From positions 1 to 64,000 of the forward strand of contig NZ_JFHR01000015.1 in NCBI RefSeq assembly GCF_000722875.1: a DNA stretch of 64,000 bases, read 5' to 3'. The position numbers and the translations under genes are program-made. Shown here in pieces: positions 23,309 through 30,978 of the stretch. Below the pieces are notes generated by a model that saw only the letters and a program-made list of their open reading frames with translations, had not been told where the DNA came from and made no database searches. The DNA comes from Sphingobium chlorophenolicum (lineage in GTDB: Bacteria; Pseudomonadota; Alphaproteobacteria; Sphingomonadales; Sphingomonadaceae). Every line of letters starts with the position of its first letter. Positions within the stretch are counted from its first letter, which is position 1.

Positions 23309-24049
23309 ATGGGCAGGCGCAAGCTGGTTGTCGGCAACTGGAAAATGAACGGCCTTCGCGCCCAGTTGGGCGAAGTGGAAGCAATTGGCGGCCTGGCCCG
23401 CGACCATGCGGCGGTGGAAGTCGGCCTCTGCCTGCCCGCGACGCTGATCGCGGCGGCGGACGGCGTGAAGGGCGGTGCCTTCATCGGCGCGCAGGATTGC
23501 CATATGAAGGCCAATGGCGCCCATACCGGATGCCTTTCCGCCGTGATGCTGGCGGAAGCGGGCGCAAGCTGGACCATCGTCGGCCACAGCGAACGGCGTC
23601 AGGACCAGGGCGAAACCGACGCCGACATCGCGGCCAAAGCGCTGGCGGCGAAGGCTGCGGGCCTGAAGGTCATCCTCTGCGTGGGCGAAAGCCTGGACGT
23701 CCGCGACGCAGGCAATGCGGAGGCGGTGGTGTCGGCGCAACTGCTCGCCTCCCTGCCGGAAGGTGCGGCGTCCGACTGGCTGGCCATCGCCTATGAACCG
23801 ATCTGGGCCATCGGTACCGGCCGCATCCCCACCATGGAAGCGGTCGCCACGATGCACGCGGCCTTGCGCGCTGCGCTGGCCAGCCGGATCGGCGCGGATG
23901 CCGATGCGATGCGAATCCTCTACGGCGGATCGATGAACGGCGACAATGCGGCGGAGTTGCTCGCGATTGCAGACGTCGACGGCGGCCTGATCGGCGGCGC
24001 AAGCCTGACGGCGGAAAAATTCGCCCCCGTCATCGCCGCAGCGGCCTGA
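23309..24049 (+). CDS. tpiA: Triosephosphate isomerase
   Basis: A 246-residue TIM-barrel enzyme interconverting glyceraldehyde 3-phosphate and dihydroxyacetone phosphate. The active-site lysine is in VGNWKMN (Lys12), the catalytic histidine in IVGHSERR and the glutamate in AYEPIWAIGTG; the phosphate-binding YGGSMNGDNA and GLIGGASL loops are intact. Divergent from ppiD across a 194-bp gap. The start is the family-typical MGRRKLVVGNWKMN. Confidence 0.95.
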   Translation: MGRRKLVVGNWKMNGLRAQLGEVEAIGGLARDHAAVEVGLCLPATLIAAADGVKGGAFIGAQDCHMKANGAHTGCLSAVMLAEAGASWTIVGHSERRQDQGETDADIAAKALAAKAAGLKVILCVGESLDVRDAGNAEAVVSAQLLASLPEGAASDWLAIAYEPIWAIGTGRIPTMEAVATMHAALRAALASRIGADADAMRILYGGSMNGDNAAELLAIADVDGGLIGGASLTAEKFAPVIAAAA

Positions 24050-24060
24050 CAAAAAATAAG

Positions 24061-24111
24061 CCCCTCCCGCAGGCGGGAGGGGGAAGGGGTGGGCGCGAGC
24101 GAAGCGAGCTT
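24061..24111. repeat. GC-rich palindromic repeat after tpiA
   Basis: CCCCTCCCGCAGGCGGGAGG forms a 9-10 bp stem, followed by GGGGAAGGGGTGGG and GCGAGCGAAGCGAGC. It belongs to the same family as the repeats at 30115, 33590, 41702 and 43571. It may also end tpiA transcription. Confidence 0.7.
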
Positions 24112-24146
24112 CCATCCTATCCGCCAGCGCAGAACGCCGCTGGCAG

Positions 24147-24175
24147 TTGCCCCCGCGCCCCATCGCCGCTATGTG
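24147..24175 (+). promoter_or_regulatory. Candidate promoter of secG
   Basis: TTGCCC (24147-24152) and TATGTG (24170-24175) with a 17-base spacer, 39 bases before the secG ATG. The -35 is a good match to the TTGnnn pattern of sphingomonad housekeeping promoters; the -10 is moderate. Confidence 0.4.
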
Positions 24176-24213
24176 CGCGGCAACACACCCATTACCGGAC
24201 AGAGTTCGCCCCC

Positions 24214-24582
24214 ATGTTCACCTTCATCCTCGTCGTGCAGGCCATTGTCGCTGCTCTGCTGGTCACCGTCATCCTGATGCAGAAGTCGGAAGGCGGCGGC
24301 CTGGGCGTCGGCGGCAGCCCGGCGGGGTTCATGTCGGCGCGGGGCGCGGCGGATTTCCTGACCCGCTCGACCACGATCCTCGCGGGCATCTTCGTGACCC
24401 TGTCGGTCGTTCTGGCGGTCATCGCCTCGGTCCAGCATCGTCCCAGCGACATCGACACCTCGCTGGTAAAGCAGGCGCCCCAGAGTCCGGCGACCGCTCC
24501 TGCCCCGGCAACCGGCAGCGATCCACTGGCGGGCGCGGCGGGCAGCAACGCCGCCAACGGCGCGGTTCCGCTCGCAAACTAA
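24214..24582 (+). CDS. secG: Protein translocase subunit SecG
   Basis: A 122-residue inner-membrane protein stimulating the SecYEG channel. It has two membrane segments (MFTFILVVQAIVAALLVTVILM and TTILAGIFVTLSVVLAVIASV), joined by the conserved cytosolic loop QKSEGGGLG...GFMSARGAADFLTR. A Pro/Ala-rich C-terminal tail of about 40 residues is longer than in the E. coli protein, as is common in alphaproteobacteria. It lies 91 bp before pyrG. Confidence 0.93.
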   Translation: MFTFILVVQAIVAALLVTVILMQKSEGGGLGVGGSPAGFMSARGAADFLTRSTTILAGIFVTLSVVLAVIASVQHRPSDIDTSLVKQAPQSPATAPAPATGSDPLAGAAGSNAANGAVPLAN

Positions 24583-24673
24583 GCCACCTGACGATCATTT
24601 CGATCTTTTTTCGCACGCGCGATGATTCGCGCGCTTGCCCAACTTGTTTGTAAAAGGCTAAGCCTCCTCTCCC

Positions 24674-26308
24674 ATGGCGCGGTATATTTTCATCACCGGC
24701 GGCGTGGTCTCCTCGCTTGGCAAGGGCCTTATGGCCGCTTCGCTTGCAGCACTGCTGCAGGCGCGAGGTTTCCGTGTGCGCATTCGGAAATTCGATCCCT
24801 ATCTCAACGTCGATCCGGGCACGATGAGCCCCTATCAGCACGGCGAAGTCTATGTGACCGACGACGGGGCGGAAACCGACCTCGACCTTGGCCATTATGA
24901 GCGCTTTACCGGCGTTTCGGCGCGGCAGTCGGACAATGTGACGCAGGGCCGGGTCTATCAGACCATCATCCAGCGCGAACGGCGCGGCGACTATCTGGGC
25001 GCGACGGTGCAGGTGATCCCGCACGTCACGGACGAGATCAAGGCCTTCGCCCTGGCCGACTCCGACGACCTCGATTTCGTGCTGTGCGAGATCGGCGGCA
25101 CGGTGGGCGACATCGAATCGCTCCCCTTCATGGAGGCGATCCGTCAGCTCCATAACGATCTGGGGCGCAACCGCTCCATCTTCGTCCATGTGACGCTGGT
25201 CCCCTATATCGCGGCGGCGGGCGAGCTGAAGACCAAGCCGACCCAGCACAGCGTGCGCGAATTGACCTCGCTCGGCATCCAGCCGGACATCCTCCTTTGC
25301 CGCTGCGAACATCCGCTGCCCGACAGCGAGCGCAAGAAGATCGCCCTCTTCTGCAACGTCCGCCCCGAAGCGGTCATCCCCGCGCTCGACGCCAGCAGCA
25401 TCTATGCCGTCCCGACGCAATATCATGCCGAGGGGCTGGACGACGAAGTGCTCCGCGCCTTCGGCATCGAAAACGCCCCCGCGCCCAAGCTGGACCGCTG
25501 GCACGACATCATGGACCGCCAGCAGAATCCGGAGGGTGAAGTCACCATCGGCGTCGTCGGCAAATATGTCGGCCTGCTGGATGCGTATAAATCGCTCTAC
25601 GAGGCCCTGCACCATGGCGGCTTCGCCAACCGGGTGAAGGTCAACATCAAGTGGATCGACGCCGAACTGTTCGAGGAAGAGGGCGCCGACATCGCCGCCC
25701 GCCTGGAACCGATGCACGGCATCCTCGTCCCCGGCGGCTTCGGCGTGCGCGGGTCGGAGGGGAAGATCGCCTCGGTCAAATTCGCCCGCGAACGCAATGT
25801 GCCCTTCTTCGGCATCTGCCTTGGCATGCAGATGGCCTGCATAGAGGGGGCGCGTAACACGGCTGGCATCGCCAACGCCTCCACCACCGAATTCGGTGAA
25901 ACCAGCGAGCCGGTCGTCGGCCTCATCACCGAATGGATGAGCAAGGAAGGTTTGCAAAAGCGCACAGCCGAAACCGATCTTGGCGGCACCATGCGGCTGG
26001 GCGCCTATCCGGCGAAACTCACCGGCAACAGCGTCGTCGCGGGCATCTACGACGCCACCGACATCAGCGAACGGCACCGCCATCGCTATGAAGTCAATGC
26101 GGGCTATCGCGAACCGCTGGAAAAGGGCGGCCTGATCTTCTCCGGCATGTCCCCTGACGGCACGCTCCCGGAAATCGTCGAGCGGCCCGACCATCCCTGG
26201 TTCGTCGGTGTGCAGTTCCACCCGGAACTCAAATCCAAACCCTTCGACCCGCACCCGCTCTTCGCCAGCTTCATCGAAGCGGCGGTCAAGCAAAGCCGGT
26301 TGGTGTAA
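24674..26308 (+). CDS. pyrG: CTP synthase
   Basis: A 544-residue enzyme making CTP from UTP, ATP and glutamine. The N-terminal synthetase domain opens [27 protein letters not shown] (P-loop) and contains [21 protein letters not shown] and [12 protein letters not shown]. The C-terminal class I glutamine amidotransferase has the nucleophile Cys in [11 protein letters not shown] and the His-Glu pair in [10 protein letters not shown]. Full length for the family. An intrinsic terminator follows 3 bp after the stop. Confidence 0.97.
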   Translation: MARYIFITGGVVSSLGKGLMAASLAALLQARGFRVRIRKFDPYLNVDPGTMSPYQHGEVYVTDDGAETDLDLGHYERFTGVSARQSDNVTQGRVYQTIIQRERRGDYLGATVQVIPHVTDEIKAFALADSDDLDFVLCEIGGTVGDIESLPFMEAIRQLHNDLGRNRSIFVHVTLVPYIAAAGELKTKPTQHSVRELTSLGIQPDILLCRCEHPLPDSERKKIALFCNVRPEAVIPALDASSIYAVPTQYHAEGLDDEVLRAFGIENAPAPKLDRWHDIMDRQQNPEGEVTIGVVGKYVGLLDAYKSLYEALHHGGFANRVKVNIKWIDAELFEEEGADIAARLEPMHGILVPGGFGVRGSEGKIASVKFARERNVPFFGICLGMQMACIEGARNTAGIANASTTEFGETSEPVVGLITEWMSKEGLQKRTAETDLGGTMRLGAYPAKLTGNSVVAGIYDATDISERHRHRYEVNAGYREPLEKGGLIFSGMSPDGTLPEIVERPDHPWFVGVQFHPELKSKPFDPHPLFASFIEAAVKQSRLV

Positions 26309-26311
26309 GAG

Positions 26312-26339
26312 AAAACGGGGCCGAAATGGCCCCGTTTTT
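26312..26339. terminator. Intrinsic terminator after pyrG
   Basis: ACGGGGCC and GGCCCCGT form a stem around GAAAT, flanked by AAAA on the left and TTTTT on the right, so it can work in both directions. It separates pyrG from the convergent sugar-dehydrogenase gene. Confidence 0.85.
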
Positions 26340-26377
26340 CATTTCAGCCCCTCCTGCGCAAACCCTATCAACCCGTT

Positions 26378-26401
26378 CGTTTCGAGCGAAGTCGAGAAAC
26401 G
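26378..26401. repeat. Short palindrome of the TCGA-type intergenic repeat
   Basis: CGTTTCGAGCGAAG followed by TCGAGAAACG forms an imperfect hairpin in the pyrG downstream gap. It resembles the CGTTCGnnCTGAGC-type repeats at 34045 and 37048. Confidence 0.45.
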
Positions 26402-26427
26402 CCCAGCGCACGGGGAGGGGAGGGGCC

Positions 26428-27558
26428 TCACCCCACAGGCGTCAATTTCAACAACCGCCCCCGCGACCCTTGCCCGCCATCCTCCAGCAGCCAGAGCGCC
26501 CCATCCGGCCCTTGCTCCACCTCCCGAATTCGCGCCCCCATATCCCACTGATCGGCCTTGGCGGCATTCTCCCCGTCCAGCTTCACCCGCACCAGCGCCT
26601 GACTCGACAGCCCGCCGATGAATAGCGAATCCTTCCACTGCGGAAACAGGTCGCCCGAATAATAGACAAGCCCACCCGGAGAGATCACCGGATTCCACCA
26701 CACTTTAGGCGCCTCAAACCCGTCGCCCGCCTTATGATCGGGAATATCCCGCCCATCATAATGGCTGCCGTTGGAGGCGAGGGGATAGCCGTAATTCAAC
26801 CCCGGCTTGATCAGATTGACCTCATCCCCGCCCTTCGGCCCCATTTCCTGCTCCCAAAGCCGCCCGTCCTTGTCGAACGCGATTCCCAACAGGTTGCGAT
26901 GCCCATAGGACCAGACTGCCGGATGGAACCCCTTCGCCGCCAACGGATTGCCCGCCGCAGCCGTCCCATCCAGATTCAACCGCAACACCTTCCCCAATGT
27001 CGATTTCGGGGCCTGCGCCGGATCGAATTTCTGCCGCTCGCCATTGGTGAAGAACAGATATTTCCCGTCCGGCGAAAAGGCGATCCGCCCCGAATAATGT
27101 CCGTTGCCATCGACATATGGGCTGGCCCGGAAAATCACCTTCACCCCGTCCAGCTTGGTCGTCCCGTCGCTCGCCTGATCGAAGCGCCCGGTGGCCAACG
27201 CCACGCCCTTGCCCCCCGGACCCGCTTCGGAGAAACTGAAATAGACGTTCTTATTCTCCGCAAAGCCAGGCGCCAGCACCACATCCATCAGCGCCCCCTG
27301 TCCCGCGCTGTCGACCTTCGGAATCCCCGCAATGGGAATTTTCGTCCCATTTTTCGGATCGAACAGGATCATCTCGTCCGCCTTCTCGGTGATCAGCATC
27401 CGCCCGTCGGGCAGGAATGTCATCGCCCATGGCGCATCGAAATCCGCGATCACGGAAGTCTTGAACGGCTTTTCCAGCACTGCGTTCTGCCCGGTGGCAT
27501 TGTCCGCCGAACAGGCGATCAGGGCCAGCGGCAGGGCGGTCAGGGCGAAATGGCGCAT
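26428..27558 (-). CDS. PQQ-dependent aldose dehydrogenase-like lipoprotein (YliI/Asd family)
   Basis: A 376-residue six-bladed beta-propeller dehydrogenase. The N-terminus MRHFALTALPLALIACSADN is a signal peptide with a lipobox (LIAC), so the protein is likely a periplasmic lipoprotein. Family motifs are DAPWAMTFLPDGRMLITEK, QGALMDVVLAPGF, GHYSGRIAFSPDGKYLFFTNGER, SYGHRNLLGIAFD, EMGPKGGDEVN and YGYPLAS. It would oxidise aldose sugars with PQQ. A strong GAGGAGG site precedes the ATG at 27558; a longer frame to 27621 is rejected. Monocistronic, divergent from rimP. Confidence 0.9.
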   Translation of the reverse strand: MRHFALTALPLALIACSADNATGQNAVLEKPFKTSVIADFDAPWAMTFLPDGRMLITEKADEMILFDPKNGTKIPIAGIPKVDSAGQGALMDVVLAPGFAENKNVYFSFSEAGPGGKGVALATGRFDQASDGTTKLDGVKVIFRASPYVDGNGHYSGRIAFSPDGKYLFFTNGERQKFDPAQAPKSTLGKVLRLNLDGTAAAGNPLAAKGFHPAVWSYGHRNLLGIAFDKDGRLWEQEMGPKGGDEVNLIKPGLNYGYPLASNGSHYDGRDIPDHKAGDGFEAPKVWWNPVISPGGLVYYSGDLFPQWKDSLFIGGLSSQALVRVKLDGENAAKADQWDMGARIREVEQGPDGALWLLEDGGQGSRGRLLKLTPVG

Positions 27559-27604
27559 CTTTTTCCTCCTCGTCGGACGATGAAATGTCCCGCGACAAAT
27601 AATG

Positions 27605-27633
27605 TTGCAGCTTTGCGGCATCGCGCCTATATC
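27605..27633 (+). promoter_or_regulatory. Candidate promoter of the rimP-nusA-infB operon
   Basis: TTGCAG (27605-27610) and TATATC (27628-27633) with a 17-base spacer, about 93 bases before the rimP ATG. Good match to a housekeeping promoter. Confidence 0.5.
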
Positions 27634-27725
27634 GCCCTTGCTTCCTTACATCGTCAAACATGTCGGGGTCGCGGGCGGAACGCCTGCGGCAACAGGGAAG
27701 CTGCATATTTGCTTGTGGAGACTTC

Positions 27726-28250
27726 ATGGCGGACATCGCCGAACTGACAGCCCTGATCGAACCGGAGGTGAAGGCCCTGGGCTTCGACCTCGTGCGCATC
27801 AAGCTGTTCGGGTCGGGCGACGAATATACGCTTCAGATCATGGCCGAACGCCCTGAAACGAAGCAACTCGTCATAGAGGATTGCGCCACCATCTCCCGCC
27901 GCCTCTCGGACGTGCTGGACGAAGTCGACCCGATCGAGGAGGCCTATCGCCTCGAAGTCAGTTCGCCCGGCATCGACCGTCCGCTGACCCGCCTCACCGA
28001 TTTCCTCGAATGGGCCGGGCATGAGGCGAAGATCGCCGCCACCGAAACCGTGTCCGGCCGCAAGAGCTTTCGCGGCGTCCTGAACGGCATCGAAGGCGAG
28101 GACATATTGTTCACCGACGCCAAGGCTGGCGACGTCGCCATCCCTTTCGCGCTGGTCGGCGACGCCAAGCTGATACTGACCGACGCATTGATTGCTGCTA
28201 GTATGCCGCTCTCCTCCGATGGGGCGGACGAGTTCGAAACCGAAGAATAA
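27726..28250 (+). CDS. rimP: Ribosome maturation factor RimP
   Basis: A 174-residue 30S assembly factor. Recognisable stretches are ELTALIEPEVKALGFDLVRIKL, the signature DCATISRRLSDVLDEVDPIEEAYRLEVSSPGIDRPL and the C-terminal SH3-like barrel (FRGVLNGIEGEDILF). The start at 27726 follows GGAGA; an upstream frame to 27660 is not conserved in character. First gene of the rimP-nusA-ylxR-infB-rbfA operon, 12 bp before nusA. Confidence 0.95.
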   Translation: MADIAELTALIEPEVKALGFDLVRIKLFGSGDEYTLQIMAERPETKQLVIEDCATISRRLSDVLDEVDPIEEAYRLEVSSPGIDRPLTRLTDFLEWAGHEAKIAATETVSGRKSFRGVLNGIEGEDILFTDAKAGDVAIPFALVGDAKLILTDALIAASMPLSSDGADEFETEE

Positions 28251-28262
28251 GGGTTCACGATC

Positions 28263-29834
28263 ATGGCCAACGCCATTTCCGCCAACAAGGCCGAGTTGCT
28301 CGCGATTGCCAACAGCGTCGCCAGCGAAAAGATGATCGACAAGGCCATCGTCATAGAGGCGATGGAAGACGCGATCCAGCGCGCCGCCCGCGCCCGCTAC
28401 GGTGCCGAAAACGACATTCGCGCGAAACTGGACCCGGAAACCGGCGATCTGCGCCTGTGGCGCGTGGTCGAAGTGGTCGAGGCCGTGGACGATTATTTCA
28501 AGCAGGTCGATCTGCGTCAGGCGCAGAAGCTGAAGAAGGATGCCGTGATCGGCGACTTCATCGTCGACCCGCTGCCTCCCATCGACCTGGGCCGCATCGA
28601 CGCCCAGTCGGCCAAGCAGGTGATTTTCCAGAAGGTCCGCGACGCCGAGCGCGAGCGCCAGCATGAGGAATTCAAGGATCGCGTGGGTGAGATCATCACC
28701 GGCGTCGTCAAGTCGGTCGAATTCGGCCATGTCGTCGTGAACCTCGGTCGCGCCGAGGGCGTCATCCGCCGCGACCAGCAGATCCCCCGCGAAGTGGTCC
28801 GCGTCGGCGACCGCATCCGCTCGGTAATCCTGAACGTCCGCCGCGAAAATCGCGGGCCGCAGATTTTCCTCAGCCGCGCGCATCCCGAATTCATGAAGAA
28901 GCTGTTCGCGCAGGAAGTGCCCGAAATCTACGACGGCGTGATCGAGATCAAGGCCGCCGCCCGCGATCCGGGCAGCCGCGCCAAGATCGGCGTCATCAGC
29001 CGCGATTCCAGCATCGACCCGGTCGGCGCCTGCGTCGGCATGAAGGGCAGCCGCGTGCAGGCCGTCGTGCAGGAAATGCAGGGCGAAAAGATCGACATCA
29101 TCCCCTGGAGCGAGGACACCGCGACCTTCGTCGTCAACGCGCTCCAGCCCGCGCAGGTCGCCCGCGTCGTCATCGATGAGGAAGAAGAGCGCATCGAAGT
29201 CGTCGTCCCCGACGATCAGCTTTCGCTCGCCATCGGTCGTCGCGGCCAGAACGTCCGTCTGGCCAGCCAGCTCACCGGCAAGGCCATCGACATCATGACC
29301 GAGGCTGACGCTTCCGAAAAGCGCCAGAAGGAATTCGTCGCCCGTTCCGAATTGTTCCAGAACGAACTGGACGTGGACGAAACCCTCTCCCAGCTTCTGG
29401 TGGCCGAGGGCTTCGGCGAACTGGAAGAAGTCGCCTATGTCGGCGTCGAGGAACTGGCCGCGATCGAGGGCTTCGACGAAGACCTTGCCGCCGAACTCCA
29501 GAGCCGCGCCCAGGAAGCGCTGGACCGCCGCGAAGCCGCCGCCCGCGAAGAGCGTCAGGGTCTGGGCGTCGAGGACGCGCTGGCCGACATGCCGCACCTC
29601 ACCGAAGCGATGCTGGTGACGCTGGGCAAGGCGGGCATCAAGACGCTGGACGATCTGGCCGACCTCGCCACCGACGAACTGGTCGCCAAGAAGCGCGTCG
29701 ACCAGCGCCGCCGCCGCGAGAGCAAGGAAGAGGACAAGGGCGGCATCCTGGCCGAATATGGCCTCAGCGAAGAGCAGGGCAATGAGATCATCATGGCCGC
29801 CCGCGCCCACTGGTTCGAAGGCGAGGAAGCGTAA
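28263..29834 (+). CDS. nusA: Transcription termination/antitermination protein NusA
   Basis: A 523-residue RNA polymerase-binding factor. It has an N-terminal polymerase-binding domain (1-130), S1 domain (about 140-200, ITGVVKSVEFGHVVVNLGRAEG), two KH domains (about 230-345, VGACVGMKGSRVQAVVQEMQGEKIDIIPWS and LAIGRRGQNVRLASQLTG) and two C-terminal acidic helical repeats (about 370-490, LVAEGFGELEEVAYV and MLVTLGKAGIKTLDDLADLA). The extended C-terminus is typical of proteobacterial NusA. Confidence 0.97.
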   Translation: MANAISANKAELLAIANSVASEKMIDKAIVIEAMEDAIQRAARARYGAENDIRAKLDPETGDLRLWRVVEVVEAVDDYFKQVDLRQAQKLKKDAVIGDFIVDPLPPIDLGRIDAQSAKQVIFQKVRDAERERQHEEFKDRVGEIITGVVKSVEFGHVVVNLGRAEGVIRRDQQIPREVVRVGDRIRSVILNVRRENRGPQIFLSRAHPEFMKKLFAQEVPEIYDGVIEIKAAARDPGSRAKIGVISRDSSIDPVGACVGMKGSRVQAVVQEMQGEKIDIIPWSEDTATFVVNALQPAQVARVVIDEEEERIEVVVPDDQLSLAIGRRGQNVRLASQLTGKAIDIMTEADASEKRQKEFVARSELFQNELDVDETLSQLLVAEGFGELEEVAYVGVEELAAIEGFDEDLAAELQSRAQEALDRREAAAREERQGLGVEDALADMPHLTEAMLVTLGKAGIKTLDDLADLATDELVAKKRVDQRRRRESKEEDKGGILAEYGLSEEQGNEIIMAARAHWFEGEEA

Positions 29835-29840
29835 GCGCAG

Positions 29841-30074
29841 ATGCCCTTCGTAGACATCCGTCTGGCCGGAAACGCCACCCGCGAGCAGAAGGCGGCCATC
29901 GTCGCCGACGTCACCCGGTCGCTTGTCGAGCGTCTGGGGAAGTCGCCTGCCGCCGTGCAGGTGGTGATTTCGGAGGTTTCGACGGAAAATTACGGCGCTG
30001 GCGGCCAGCTCATCGCTGACCGCGACGCGCCCAAAGCAGGGGAGGACGCCAATGCCGCGGTCACTTCCCAATGA
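29841..30074 (+). CDS. 4-oxalocrotonate tautomerase-like protein
   Basis: A 77-residue member of the tautomerase family. Catalytic Pro is residue 2 after Met (MPFVDIRLAG), followed by TREQKAAIVADVTRSLVERLGKSPAAVQVVISEV, as in 4-oxalocrotonate tautomerases, and an extra polar tail of about 15 residues. It lies 6 bp after nusA and before ylxR, an unusual place within a conserved transcription-translation operon. Substrate unknown. It has no strong ribosome-binding site, so it may be translated by coupling. Confidence 0.85.
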   Translation: MPFVDIRLAGNATREQKAAIVADVTRSLVERLGKSPAAVQVVISEVSTENYGAGGQLIADRDAPKAGEDANAAVTSQ

Positions 30075-30114
30075 GAGGCTAAGCCGACCCCATCGCGCTA
30101 TTCCCCCTTATTCC

Positions 30115-30238
30115 CCTCCCTTTAAGGGAGGGGCTAGGGGTGGGTGCGATTGCGCAGCAATCGCCAGCAACGGCGATTGGGTGAGGGCGGATACGCGCTA
30201 CTCGCGACCCACCCCCAGCCCCTCCCTTAAAGGGAGGG
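30115..30238. repeat. Long inverted repeat between tautomerase and ylxR genes
   Basis: CCTCCCTTTAAGGGAGGGG (30115-30133) plus CTAGGGGTGGGT is inverted downstream as ACCCACCCCCAG and CCCCTCCCTTAAAGGGAGGG (30219-30238). The two ends enclose a middle region with further complementarity (TGCGATTGCG, CGATTGG). A member of the CCCTCCC family of this window. Confidence 0.8.
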
Positions 30239-30248
30239 AAGAAAAAGC

Positions 30249-30905
30249 ATGACCGAACGCAAATGCATCCTGTCCGGCGACCGTGCCGACCCGGAAATGC
30301 TGGTGCGCCTCGCCTGCGGCCCGAACGGTGAAATCCTGCCGGACATCCGCGCCAAGGCCCCCGGCCGCGGCGCCTGGATCGGCGTATCCCGCCCGGAACT
30401 CGAACAGGCTCTCGCCAAGGGCAAGCTCAAGGGCGCGCTCGCCCGCGCCTTCAAGACCGGCGACCTGCAAATCCCCGGAACGCTGCCCGCCCTCATCGAG
30501 GACGGCCTGCGCAAGGCATTGCTCGACCGCCTGGGGCTGGAGGCGAAGGCGTCCATGGTCCTCACCGGCTCGGAAAAGATCGACGTCGCCTGCCGAAAGG
30601 GCGAGGTCACGCTGCTGCTTCATGCCTCAGATGCTGCGGCTGACGGCAACCGCAAACTGGACCAGGCGCTCCGCGTCGGACAGGAGGCGGAAGGCACGGA
30701 TTTGGCGGGCATCGTCTTGCCTGTGGACCGACACGCCCTATCTATGGCAATGGGGCGGGACAATGTCGTCCATATCGCAGTGACCGACTCGCGTGCGGCG
30801 TCGCGTCTGCGTGCGGCCATAGGCCGCTTGGAAAGCTATCTGGGTTGCGCTAACGGGGCGCCGGTGCATGGGGAGCAGGACTCCGCTGGTGCGCTGGGCG
30901 CCTGA
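30249..30905 (+). CDS. ylxR: YlxR (DUF448)-type RNA-binding protein with L7Ae-like C-terminus
   Basis: A 218-residue protein. The N-terminal YlxR domain (about 1-85) opens with ERKCILSGD and contains LVRLACGPNGEILPD and the conserved GRGAWI. The C-terminal part (about 95-195, LLHASDAAADGNRKLDQALR and LSMAMGRDNVVHIAVTD) resembles an L7Ae-like RNA-binding fold. In alphaproteobacteria these are often fused. It lies between nusA and infB as in most bacteria, and probably binds RNA in transcription or ribosome assembly. Confidence 0.9.
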   Translation: MTERKCILSGDRADPEMLVRLACGPNGEILPDIRAKAPGRGAWIGVSRPELEQALAKGKLKGALARAFKTGDLQIPGTLPALIEDGLRKALLDRLGLEAKASMVLTGSEKIDVACRKGEVTLLLHASDAAADGNRKLDQALRVGQEAEGTDLAGIVLPVDRHALSMAMGRDNVVHIAVTDSRAASRLRAAIGRLESYLGCANGAPVHGEQDSAGALGA

Positions 30906-30978
30906 CGCAAGCCGTTGAATATGAAGGCGCCGGCGGGCCTTACCGGCCGGGTTGATGTGAAGGGTATAGTTCAGTCGT

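Noticed and set aside
27654-30071. An 805-codon minus-strand ORF opposite rimP and nusA
   Set aside because: It is the antisense shadow of GC-rich nusA codons; the plus strand encodes unmistakable RimP and NusA.
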